This document shows, piece after piece, positions 1 through 6,078 of a stretch of DNA of 6,793 bases. This stretch comes from an uncultured Clostridia bacterium (GTDB lineage: Bacteria > Bacillota > Clostridia > Oscillospirales > Acutalibacteraceae), in the NCBI GenBank assembly GCA_946633275.1, contig CAMPAT010000040.1, forward strand, positions 1 through 6,793, read 5' to 3'. The notes beneath the pieces were generated by a model, which worked only from the letters and a program-made list of their open reading frames with translations, ran no database searches and was not told where the DNA came from. Position 1 is the stretch's first letter. Every line of letters starts with the position of its first letter. The translations under genes were made by a program, and so were the position numbers.

Positions 1-312
1 CTTGATAAAATCAAGCAGTTCGGCTCGCTTCCGAGCATTATTATGGGCGACTTCAACGCCGATGAATCGAGCGAAACATACAAGGCAGCGACCGAGCTGT
101 TCCTCGACGCAAAATATCAGACTAAAAACACGGAAAAAGGCGCAACATATCAGCGCTGGGGCAGCCGCCTTGACGACGAAAACATCGACTACTTTATGAT
201 TTCAAGGTCAGGAATCACCGTCGACGAATACAAAATTATCGACAACACATATGACGGCGCTTACCCGAGCGACCACTTTTCAATCAAGATGAAAATGCGC
301 CTTGCACCTTGA
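1..312 (+). CDS. Endonuclease/exonuclease/phosphatase (EEP) family hydrolase, C-terminal part
   Basis: The reading frame is open from the first base and ends with TGA at 310-312, so 103 C-terminal residues are visible and the start lies outside the window. The visible part carries the hallmarks of the metal-dependent EEP fold (Pfam Exo_endo_phos). These are GDFN at visible residues 16-19 (metal and catalytic Asp/Asn), an IDYF segment at 62-65, and the C-terminal SDH motif at 90-92 with the catalytic His. Family members hydrolyse phosphodiester or phosphomonoester bonds in nucleic acids, phosphoinositides or sphingomyelin. The visible part does not show which substrate applies here or whether the protein is exported. 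The stop codon overlaps the -35 box of the next gene's promoter, and there is no hairpin between them, so some read-through into hypB is possible. The family call is secure; the substrate is unknown. Confidence 0.88.
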   Translation, partial: LDKIKQFGSLPSIIMGDFNADESSETYKAATELFLDAKYQTKNTEKGATYQRWGSRLDDENIDYFMISRSGITVDEYKIIDNTYDGAYPSDHFSIKMKMRLAP

Positions 313-337
313 CAAACAAGCCGGTAATTAATACAAT
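309..337 (+). promoter_or_regulatory. Sigma-A type promoter of hypB
   Basis: A perfect -35 box TTGACA (309-314) is followed by a 17-base spacer and the -10 box TACAAT (332-337, five of six consensus bases). Transcription would start near 344, giving a leader of about 20 bases before the hypB ATG at 366. A ribosome binding site AAGAGG (354-359) lies in that leader. The -35 box overlaps the stop codon of the preceding gene. hypB is therefore probably transcribed on its own, with or without read-through from upstream. No operator-like repeat is visible around the boxes. Confidence 0.8.
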
Positions 338-365
338 AATATTACTAAATATCAAGAGGTAAGTT

Positions 366-1034
366 ATGGCAGAATTTAAAGTAATAGAAATTAAAAAATC
401 AGTATTTGAAAACAACGACCGCGAGGCTGACAAGCTCAGAGAAGAGCTCAAAGGCGACAAGACCTTTCTTCTCAACCTTATGTCATCGCCGGGAAGCGGC
501 AAGACAACAACGCTCAAGCAGACGATTGCGCGCCTAAAGGACGAATACAAAATGGGTGTTATGGAGGCTGATATCGACAGCGACGTCGACGCAAAAACTA
601 TCGCAGACACAGGCGTTCAGTCAATTCAGCTTCACACGGGCGGAATGTGCCACCTCGACGCAGGAATGACGAAGCAGGGGCTCGACAACATCGACGCTGA
701 CGAATACGATTTCATCGTGCTCGAAAACGTGGGCAACCTCGTTTGTCCTGCCGAATTCGATACGGGCGCAAGCAAAAACGCGATGATTTTATCAGTACCC
801 GAGGGCGACGACAAGCCGCTAAAGTACCCGCTTATGTTCTCAATCTGCGACGCGGTAATCATCAACAAAATCGACACAAAGAGCGTTTTTGATTTTGACG
901 ACGACGCAGTAGTACAGCGTATCAAGAAGCTCAATCCAAAGGCTGAAATCTTCTTCATCTCCGCAAAAACGGGCGAAGGAGTCGACGCCTGGTGCGACTG
1001 GCTCAGAAAAGAAATTAACGAATGGAATAAGTAA
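366..1034 (+). CDS. hypB: Hydrogenase nickel incorporation GTPase HypB
   Basis: HypB is a cytoplasmic SIMIBI-class GTPase that works with HypA to deliver nickel to the [NiFe]-hydrogenase large subunit. In some bacteria it also supports urease. The 222-residue protein has the P-loop SSPGSGKTT at 40-48, the switch segment EADIDSDVDA at 67-76, and the nickel-site Cys95-His96 in TGGMCHLDAGM. ENVGNL at 120-125 is followed by the third metal-site Cys127. The guanine-specificity motif NKID is at 167-170 and ISAKTGEG at 198-205. The N-terminus lacks both the CxxCGC high-affinity nickel motif and the His-rich stretch found in some HypBs, so this is the minimal form. The ATG is supported by AAGAGG five bases upstream. 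No hypA or hydrogenase gene is in the window; the gene has its own promoter and terminator. UreG is a relative, but the Cys-His-Leu-Asp-Ala motif and the overall length fit HypB. Confidence 0.95.
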   Translation: MAEFKVIEIKKSVFENNDREADKLREELKGDKTFLLNLMSSPGSGKTTTLKQTIARLKDEYKMGVMEADIDSDVDAKTIADTGVQSIQLHTGGMCHLDAGMTKQGLDNIDADEYDFIVLENVGNLVCPAEFDTGASKNAMILSVPEGDDKPLKYPLMFSICDAVIINKIDTKSVFDFDDDAVVQRIKKLNPKAEIFFISAKTGEGVDAWCDWLRKEINEWNK

Positions 1035-1037
1035 TGA

Positions 1038-1069
1038 AAAAGCTGTCAGGATAAAACCTGACAGCTTTT
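1038..1069. terminator. Bidirectional intrinsic terminator between convergent genes
   Basis: A perfect 13-bp stem (1038-1050 with 1057-1069) closes on the six-base loop ATAAAA. The arms end in A-tracts and T-tracts, giving a run of four T's on the plus strand and five on the minus strand. It begins four bases after the hypB stop and lies four bases beyond the stop of the convergent membrane-protein gene (TAA at 1075-1073). It should therefore terminate transcription from both sides. Confidence 0.93.
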
Positions 1070-1072
1070 CAT

Positions 1073-1741
1073 TTAAAAATATTTTGCAAGTTTTTCAAAG
1101 CGGTTAAAGAACTCAAAACGCTTATCCATCTGCTTATCAAAAAACGCGATAATATGTCCGTTACAAAACGTTATCACAAGCGTGCCCCACGTTATGCCGA
1201 CAAACTTATGAAACAGCGCGAGCGTAAGAGCTACGCTGATAATAAGGTAAACGCCGTCGTTAATAAGCTTCGTTCTTCGCAAATCGGTATGCTTCTCCTC
1301 AACGACGGTACGCACAAAATAGTCATACGCGCACGGCGGAAGATAAGTCTTAATAAACAGCGCGACGCCCAGCGAGGTCATCACCATACCCACGGCAAAA
1401 GCCAAAACCCTCTGCCAAAACTGAGTCAGCTCAACGGGCGACAGAAGATAAATGAACAAATCAAGTATGCTTCCGTAAATTACAGCGGATAAAAACGACG
1501 TCAGATATATAAGTCTGAACTTACCGACGACAGCCGCCATAAGCAGCAAAACAAGCGCCTGGATAATATATTCCGCCTGACCATAAGTAAGAAAGCTGAC
1601 ATATTCGCTGATAATATATGTCGGCGCTGCAATCATAGAAAGTCCGAGATTTGCCTTAGTCATCAGCGCAATAGAAAACGGCATAACAACCATTGCGAGA
1701 AGGTATGCCGTTTCGCGCGAAAAACGTACGCGCTTATTCAT
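1073..1741 (-). CDS. DUF6198/YczE-like integral membrane protein
   Basis: This 222-residue, strongly hydrophobic protein has about six likely membrane segments (roughly residues 11-28, 53-72, 78-100, 108-130, 162-180 and 184-202). It also has a basic N-terminus and a charged C-terminal tail. The motif TYLPPCAYDYFVR at 132-144, after the fourth helix, resembles the TYLPPxAYxxFV pattern I associate with the DUF6198 (YczE/YyaS/YitT-like) family, whose function is not established. The ATG at 1741-1739 is preceded by AAAAGGGA six bases upstream. A TTG codon further upstream would add 20 residues but lies deep in hpt and is less likely. The gene overlaps the end of hpt by 8 bp, so its translation is probably coupled to hpt. 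It is the last gene of the operon and ends at the shared terminator. A link to purine transport or salvage is only inferred from position. Confidence 0.85.
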   Translation of the reverse strand: MNKRVRFSRETAYLLAMVVMPFSIALMTKANLGLSMIAAPTYIISEYVSFLTYGQAEYIIQALVLLLMAAVVGKFRLIYLTSFLSAVIYGSILDLFIYLLSPVELTQFWQRVLAFAVGMVMTSLGVALFIKTYLPPCAYDYFVRTVVEEKHTDLRRTKLINDGVYLIISVALTLALFHKFVGITWGTLVITFCNGHIIAFFDKQMDKRFEFFNRFEKLAKYF

Positions 1742-2279
1742 ATATTTCCCTTTTAAGCGAGCCGATATACGGCAGGTTACGGTACTTCTGGTCGTAGTCA
1801 AGCCCGTAGCCGACTACGAACTCATCGGGGACATCGCAGCCGACATAGTCGGGCTTAAGGTCAACGACTCTGCGCGCAGGCTTATCAAGCAGCGTACAGA
1901 TTGAAATCGACTTCGCGTTACGAGCCTCAAGCATTTTGCTTACATACTGGAGCGTTCTGCCCGAGTCGAGAATGTCCTCAATAAGAAGCACGTCGTAACC
2001 CTCAAGGTCTATATCGATATCCTTAATAATCTTTACGGAGCCTGACGAGCGAGTGCTGCTGCCGTAGCTCGAAACTGCGAGAAAATCTATCTTAAGCGGA
2101 AGGTCGATATGACGAGTAAGGTCAGTCATAAAGTAAACGGAGCCCTTAAGAATACCTACAACAAGCAGGTTCTTATCCTTGAAATCCTTAGTAATCTGCG
2201 CGCCGAGACGCGCGTTGATTTCATTAAGGTCGGCTTCCGATACGAGCACCTCGCTGATATCCTTATTGAGTGTTTTCAT
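1734..2279 (-). CDS. hpt: Hypoxanthine(-guanine) phosphoribosyltransferase
   Basis: This cytoplasmic purine-salvage enzyme joins hypoxanthine or guanine to PRPP, giving IMP or GMP plus pyrophosphate. Its 181 residues match the usual bacterial length. Visible motifs in order are the pyrophosphate loop GILKGSVYFMTDL at 42-54, the flexible-loop SSYG at 70-73, and the PRPP-binding motif LLIEDILDSGRTL at 98-110 with the acidic pair Glu101-Asp102. Further on are the base-contacting LDKP at 131-134 (Lys133), DEFVVGYGLDY at 152-162, and the family C-terminus RNLPYIG at 167-173. The ATG at 2279 has AGAGAGG about ten bases upstream, inside the end of the permease gene, and only one base separates it from that gene's stop. 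Longer in-frame starts would run into the permease gene and were not used. Its place behind a nucleoside importer implies direct salvage of imported purines. Confidence 0.96.
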   Translation of the reverse strand: MKTLNKDISEVLVSEADLNEINARLGAQITKDFKDKNLLVVGILKGSVYFMTDLTRHIDLPLKIDFLAVSSYGSSTRSSGSVKIIKDIDIDLEGYDVLLIEDILDSGRTLQYVSKMLEARNAKSISICTLLDKPARRVVDLKPDYVGCDVPDEFVVGYGLDYDQKYRNLPYIGSLKREIYE

Positions 2280-2280
2280 A

Positions 2281-3282
2281 CTATCTTTCCTCTCTGAAAT
2301 ACGAAAGTCCGAGCGAAGCAGGAGGCTGATTTTCCTTCTTCTTTCGCGCTGAAACTGCAACAAGCACAATAATCGTTACAATATACGGGAGCATTTTAAA
2401 CAGCTCAAGCTGACGAAGCGTCGTTCCCGGGACGAACAGATAAACGATATATAGTCCGCCAAAAAGAATTGACGCAAAAATGCCGAGATTCGGACGCCAG
2501 ATTGCGAAAATAACGAGCGCGATTGCGAGCCATCCACGGTCGCCGAATCCATCGTTAGACCACACGCCGTTAGCATAGTCCATAACGTAGTAAAGTCCGC
2601 CGAGACCTGCAATAACAGAGCCGATACAAGTCGCAAGATACTTCGACCTCGTAACGTTAATACCTGCTGCGTCTGCAGTAGCAGGATTCTCGCCTACTGC
2701 GCGAAGATGAAGGCCGCCTCTCGTTCTGTTAAGGAAAAAACCGCAGATAATCGCAATAATAATTGCAACATACGCAAGGAAGCCGTAAGACAAAAACAGC
2801 TTTCCGAACCAGCCGAGATTTGACGCGAACGGAAGCTTCGTCGCATAAAAGCCGCTCGTTCTCGTAAGGATAACAGACGGCACGTCCGCCTTAACAAGCT
2901 TAATCAGCTGACCGCCGAAGAAGTTACCGAATCCTACGCCGAAGGTAGTCAGCGCAAGACCTGTTACGTTCTGATTTGCGCGAAGCGTAACGGTAAGGAA
3001 GCAGTAAATAAGTCCTGCAACGAGCGAACCGAGAATCGTGCAAAGAAGCGGAATGATAATTGCAAGGAACGCGTTAAGCGGCTTGTCCGCAGGAATTTTA
3101 CTTTCGTAAATAAACGCGCCGATTACGCCGCTCATACCGCCGATATACATAATACCGGGGATACCGAGATTAAGGTTACCCGATTTCTCGGTCATAATCT
3201 CGCCTGTCGCGCCGTAAAGAATCGGGATGCCCTGCATTACTGCACGGGGGAATATCGAAATTAATGAACTTAAGAATGCCAT
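2281..3282 (-). CDS. nupQ: Nucleoside ABC transporter permease, NupQ/YufQ-like
   Basis: This is the second transmembrane subunit of a BMP-type nucleoside importer (branched-chain permease superfamily, Pfam BPD_transp_2). It has 333 residues and about nine hydrophobic segments. Family signatures are GEIMTEKSGNLNLGIPGIM at 27-45, NQNVTGLALT at 103-112, LHLRAVGENPATADAAGINV at 191-210 (the cytoplasmic coupling region facing the ATPase), and GDRGWLAIALVIFAIWRP at 247-264. Pro42 stands where I recall relatives having Glu (NLGxEGxM). The ATG is set by a strong AAGGAGGG site, with one base between it and the stop of the other permease. Gene order lipoprotein-ATPase-permease-permease matches Bacillus subtilis nupNOPQ, on which the symbol rests. 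Guanosine or a wider nucleoside range is the likely cargo, but substrate cannot be read from the sequence. Confidence 0.92.
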   Translation of the reverse strand: MAFLSSLISIFPRAVMQGIPILYGATGEIMTEKSGNLNLGIPGIMYIGGMSGVIGAFIYESKIPADKPLNAFLAIIIPLLCTILGSLVAGLIYCFLTVTLRANQNVTGLALTTFGVGFGNFFGGQLIKLVKADVPSVILTRTSGFYATKLPFASNLGWFGKLFLSYGFLAYVAIIIAIICGFFLNRTRGGLHLRAVGENPATADAAGINVTRSKYLATCIGSVIAGLGGLYYVMDYANGVWSNDGFGDRGWLAIALVIFAIWRPNLGIFASILFGGLYIVYLFVPGTTLRQLELFKMLPYIVTIIVLVAVSARKKKENQPPASLGLSYFREER

Positions 3283-3283
3283 A

Positions 3284-4396
3284 TTACTTTCCCTCCTTAC
3301 CGTGCTTATTAAACCTCACTTCGTAATTTACGAAAAATTCGCAGCCGATAATGAAGAACAGGATAATACCTGTAAGGATTTCTGAAAACGACTCGTCAAG
3401 ACCGAAGTCGGTTGAAATCTGCTTTGAACCCATCTGGAGAAACGCAAGCAGGAACGAAGTAAGAATCATAACGAATGGGTCAAACTTCGCAAGCCAGGAC
3501 ACCATAATCGCGGTGAAGCCTCTGCCGCCTGCCGTTGAAGTATTTATCGTCTGGCTTGTGCCGCTTACAAGCAGGAAGCCTGCGATACCGCACATTGCGC
3601 CGGAAAGAAGCATTGTTCTGATAATTACCTTCTTGACGTTAAGCCCGATATAGCGCGCTGTGTTCTGCGACTCGCCGACTACGGAAATCTCGTATCCGTG
3701 CTTGCTGTACTTAAGATAAACGTACATAAATACTGTAAGCGCGAGCACAACGAGAATATTAAACAGATAACGCTGATTTGCAATCGCAGGGAGCCAGCCT
3801 GCCTGAGTTGACGGATTAATAACGCCGATTGCACCCGAGCCCTTCGGGTTTTCCCAAACACGTGAGAAATATGCAACGAGCTGAATGCCGACATAGTTCA
3901 TCATAAGGGTAAACAGCGTCTCGTTCGTATCAAGCGTAGCCTTGAAGGCTGCGGGGATGAGCGCCCAGATAGCGCCTGCGAGTATGCTCGCAATAATCAT
4001 CGTGATGAGAAGCAGCGCGTTTGGCAGCTTATCGCCGATAAGAATCATACACGTTGCGGAAGCAAGACCGCCGATAAGCACCTGTCCCTCCGCGCCGATA
4101 TTCCAGAATCGCATTTTAAACGCAGGAGTTACGGCAAGCGAAACGCAAAGCAGCATCGCGAGCTCCTGCAGAAGATTCCAGAAACGTCTTGTGGAGCCGA
4201 ATGCGCCGTTAAGCATTGTGGCATAAACTCTAATCGGGTTTTCGCCGCTGAGCGCCATAGTTACGATAGCGCAAACTATAAGCGCCGCAATTACGGAAGC
4301 GAAACGTATAAGCGTTGCATTAAGCGCAGGCATACCCTCGCGCTTCGCGATATGAAACAGAGGTTCATGTTTTTTTGCGTTAGTATTACTGCTCAT
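3284..4396 (-). CDS. nupP: Nucleoside ABC transporter permease, NupP/YufP-like
   Basis: This is the first transmembrane subunit of the nucleoside importer, expected to form a heterodimeric channel with the following permease. Of 370 residues, the first 30 or so form a polar cytoplasmic tail, followed by about ten hydrophobic segments. Signatures are FWNIGAEGQ at 97-105, NETLFTLMMNY at 158-168, the coupling-region motif GESQNTARYIGLNVKK at 241-256, and GRGFTAIMVSWLAKFDP at 291-307; together these are typical of BMP-associated permeases. The ATG lies inside the end of the ATPase gene (11-bp overlap), with AAAGGGGGA ending eight bases upstream, so translation is probably coupled. Its last codons, for GKEGK and the stop, also contain the ribosome binding site of the next gene. 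The symbol follows B. subtilis synteny and is an assignment by analogy. Confidence 0.92.
   Translation of the reverse strand: MSSNTNAKKHEPLFHIAKREGMPALNATLIRFASVIAALIVCAIVTMALSGENPIRVYATMLNGAFGSTRRFWNLLQELAMLLCVSLAVTPAFKMRFWNIGAEGQVLIGGLASATCMILIGDKLPNALLLITMIIASILAGAIWALIPAAFKATLDTNETLFTLMMNYVGIQLVAYFSRVWENPKGSGAIGVINPSTQAGWLPAIANQRYLFNILVVLALTVFMYVYLKYSKHGYEISVVGESQNTARYIGLNVKKVIIRTMLLSGAMCGIAGFLLVSGTSQTINTSTAGGRGFTAIMVSWLAKFDPFVMILTSFLLAFLQMGSKQISTDFGLDESFSEILTGIILFFIIGCEFFVNYEVRFNKHGKEGK
3291..3298 (-). promoter_or_regulatory. Shine-Dalgarno site of nupQ overprinted on nupP codons
   Basis: Minus-strand AAGGAGGG occupies the codons for the last residues of the upstream permease (Lys-Glu-Gly) and ends eight bases before the nupQ ATG. 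It is the strongest ribosome binding site in the operon. The stop codon of nupP and the start of nupQ are one base apart, so a terminating ribosome sits on this site. This arrangement favours equal production of the two permease subunits. Confidence 0.85.
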
Positions 4397-5948
4397 TTTC
4401 AGCGTCCCCCTTTCCGTTTACACTCTTAGTCATAAGGAGTCCGATTTCCTCTTTCTTCGCGGTTTTACCGTCGACAACTCCGGTGATATTGCCGGAATTG
4501 ATAACCATAATTCTGTCGCAAAGAGCGATAAGAACGTCGAGGTCCTCACCGACAAAGATAATCGAAACGCCCTCCTCCTTCTGCTTATTGAGAAGGTTAT
4601 AAATCATATATGATGAGTTGATATCCAGTCCGCGGACGGGATAAGCAACCATAAGAACTCTCGGCTCAAGCGCAATCTCACGTCCTACAAGCACCTTCTG
4701 CACGTTACCGCCTGACAGGCGACGAACGGGAGTGGATGTGCTCGGAGTAACGACCTCGAGCTCTTCAATTATATCCTCAGCAAGCTTCTTCGGCTTCTTT
4801 CTGTCGAGGAATTCGCCCTTGCCGTTCTTGTAAGAACGAAGCATCATATTATCGGTAATATCCATATTGCCGACAAGACCCATACCGAGTCTGTCCTCAG
4901 GGACGAAAGACATTGCTACGCCGAGCTTACGGATTTCACGCGGCGATTTGCCGACAAGCTGCTGCTCAACCTCGTCTGAGTCAGTGAACAGAATGCTCGA
5001 CCCCTTTTCGCATTTCTGCAGACCTGCGATTGCTTCAAGAAGCTCCTTCTGTCCCGAGCCTGAAATACCTGCGATACCGAGAATTTCGCCGCTGTTCACG
5101 GTGAAATTGATGTCGGTAAGCGCCTTCGAGCCGTCGCGGTTCTTAACGTTGAGTCGTTTAACTACGAGGCGAGGTTCAGGGTTCTTAGGGTCTTTTCTTT
5201 CAATATTAAGGTCAACCTTTTCGCCCACCATCATTTCCGTAAGTGAAGCTTCGGTTGCGTCCTTAGTAAGCACCGTGCCGACATTTTCGCCCTTGCGCAG
5301 AGTTGCGACTCTGTCAGAAATCTCGAGCACCTCGTGCAGCTTGTGAGTTATTATGATAATTGACTTGTCGTCCGCCTTCATATTGCGGAGAACGTCAAAT
5401 AATTTACTTGTTTCCTGAGGTGTAAGTACAGCGGTCGGCTCGTCAAGAATAAGAATATCCGCGCCTCTGTAAAGCACCTTGATAATTTCTACTGTCTGCT
5501 TTTCGGATACAGACATCTCGTAAACCTTCTTGTCAAGGTCAATAACAAAACCGTATTGGTCGGTAATTTTCTTAATGTCCTTCTTGGCTTTTTTCATATT
5601 AAATTTTTTGCCGTCGTCAATGCCAAGAACAATATTTTCGGCGGCAGAGAAGATATCTACCAGCTTAAAGTGCTGATGAATCATACCTATGCGGTATTTA
5701 AACGCATCTTTCGGTGAGGCGATAACTGCTTCCTCGCCGTTTACAAAAATCTTGCCTTCGTCGGGAAAATAGATACCCGACACCATATTCATAAGGGTCG
5801 TCTTGCCTGAGCCGTTTTCGCCGAGGATAGACAGAATTTCGCCCTTATATACCTTTAAATCAACGTTTTTATTTGCAACTACCTTCGTACCGAATGCTTT
5901 GGTTATACCTTTTAATTCGAGTGCAATTTTTTCGCTCATATTAATCAC
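4386..5948 (-). CDS. nupO: Nucleoside ABC transporter ATP-binding protein, NupO/YufO-like
   Basis: This 520-residue cytoplasmic ATPase has two fused ABC domains and powers the BMP-type nucleoside importer. Domain 1 has Walker A GENGSGKT at 43-50, Q-loop Gln92, signature-position MSVSE at 145-149, Walker B ILILDEP at 165-171 and H-loop His202. Domain 2 has a degenerate Walker A GISGSGQK at 294-301, with Gln300 where the catalytic Lys is expected. It also has FVPEDR at 348-353, a good signature LSGGN at 411-415, and an altered Walker B VLMVAYPVRGLD at 431-442 without the usual Glu. The H-loop His is missing (FVGEDLD at 465-471). Such asymmetry is known in the RbsA/NupO group. Start: GTG at 5948 has AAAGG five bases upstream; the in-frame ATG at 5939 (MSEKIALELK) is the alternative, but it lies 14 bases from that site. 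An in-frame stop at 5960-5958 excludes longer forms. Confidence 0.94.
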   Translation of the reverse strand: MINMSEKIALELKGITKAFGTKVVANKNVDLKVYKGEILSILGENGSGKTTLMNMVSGIYFPDEGKIFVNGEEAVIASPKDAFKYRIGMIHQHFKLVDIFSAAENIVLGIDDGKKFNMKKAKKDIKKITDQYGFVIDLDKKVYEMSVSEKQTVEIIKVLYRGADILILDEPTAVLTPQETSKLFDVLRNMKADDKSIIIITHKLHEVLEISDRVATLRKGENVGTVLTKDATEASLTEMMVGEKVDLNIERKDPKNPEPRLVVKRLNVKNRDGSKALTDINFTVNSGEILGIAGISGSGQKELLEAIAGLQKCEKGSSILFTDSDEVEQQLVGKSPREIRKLGVAMSFVPEDRLGMGLVGNMDITDNMMLRSYKNGKGEFLDRKKPKKLAEDIIEELEVVTPSTSTPVRRLSGGNVQKVLVGREIALEPRVLMVAYPVRGLDINSSYMIYNLLNKQKEEGVSIIFVGEDLDVLIALCDRIMVINSGNITGVVDGKTAKKEEIGLLMTKSVNGKGDAENEQ

Positions 5949-5956
5949 TATAGCCT

Positions 5957-6008
5957 TTCAGGCAACAAATAGTTCATTAAAAATCACCGAACACCTGCGT
6001 TGCCTGAA
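5957..6008 (-). promoter_or_regulatory. Candidate cis-regulatory RNA: loop-to-RBS complementarity before nupO
   Basis: The 10-base segment TTCAGGCAAC (6008-5999), which fills the loop of the terminator-like hairpin, is perfectly complementary to GTTGCCTGAA (5966-5957). The second segment shares two bases with the AAAGG ribosome binding site (5958-5954) of nupO. Pairing could be a loop-tail pseudoknot with the hairpin or an alternative to it, and either would change access to the ribosome binding site. The layout is typical of translational attenuators or riboswitch expression platforms. I do not recognise a known aptamer; the purine riboswitch core is not present. The function is inferred. 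Confidence 0.4.
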
Positions 6009-6026
6009 CAGGCGTTTATGGTGATT
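5979..6026 (-). terminator. Terminator-like hairpin in the nupO leader (possible attenuator)
   Basis: In the minus-strand transcript, AATCACC (6026-6020) pairs with GGTGATT (5988-5982). Inside that, AACGCCTG (6016-6009) pairs with CAGGTGTT (5997-5990). The result is 15 base pairs around a small internal loop (ATA opposite C) and an 11-base apical loop. A run of five T's (5983-5979) closes the structure, two of them in the stem. One inner pair is G-U, which pairs only in the minus-strand RNA and would be a C-A mismatch on the other strand. It lies inside the operon, 31 bases before the nupO start, so it would act as a partial terminator or attenuator rather than an operon end. Efficiency cannot be judged because the T-run is short. 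Confidence 0.55.
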
Positions 6027-6032
6027 ACAGCC
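6023..6032 (+). repeat. 10-bp direct repeat GATTACAGCC, copy 1
   Basis: GATTACAGCC occurs here and again at 6145-6154. The 112 bases between the copies hold two hairpins and a GC-rich tandem repeat, and deleting one repeat unit would leave a simple intergenic region. This is compatible with a small inserted or duplicated element, but no terminal inverted repeats of a known element are visible. Confidence 0.6.
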
Positions 6033-6034
6033 AT

Positions 6035-6064
6035 CTCAAAATTATGCCGCAGGCAAATTTTGAG
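6035..6064. repeat. Long imperfect hairpin (13 bp, one-base bulge)
   Basis: CTCAAAATT (6035-6043) pairs with AATTTTGAG (6056-6064). Inside that, TGCC (6045-6048) pairs with GGCA (6052-6055), leaving A6044 bulged and a three-base loop. Neither side is followed by a T-run, so it is not a classic terminator. It is part of the structured block between the binding-protein gene and nupO. Confidence 0.65.
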
Positions 6065-6069
6065 GGCAA
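6041..6069 (-). promoter_or_regulatory. Weak candidate internal promoter for nupO
   Basis: On the minus strand, TTGCCC (6069-6064; three of six -35 consensus bases) is spaced 17 bases from CATAAT (6046-6041; five of six -10 bases). A start near 6034 would give a leader that begins just before the terminator-like hairpin. The boxes coincide with the hairpin at 6035-6064, so the match could be chance. Confidence 0.25.
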
Positions 6070-6078
6070 TATAATTTA

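Noticed and set aside
284..610. Minus-strand open frame overlapping hypB
   Set aside because: It is antisense to the P-loop region of hypB, which has clear conserved motifs, and the Ser/Leu-rich product matches no family I know.
1154..1492. Plus-strand open frame of 112 codons
   Set aside because: It lies antisense to the DUF6198-like membrane protein gene, is basic and low in recognisable motifs, and has no supporting ribosome binding site; it is a shadow of the real gene.
1734..2369. Longer hpt starting upstream of 2279
   Set aside because: The extra 30 residues would overlap the permease coding region, show no homology to the Hpt N-terminus, and the ATG at 2279 has its own ribosome binding site.
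4867..5346. Plus-strand open frame of 159 codons
   Set aside because: It is antisense to the second half of the ABC ATPase, whose motifs are intact in the minus frame; the Ser/Pro/Arg-rich translation is typical of a reverse-strand shadow.
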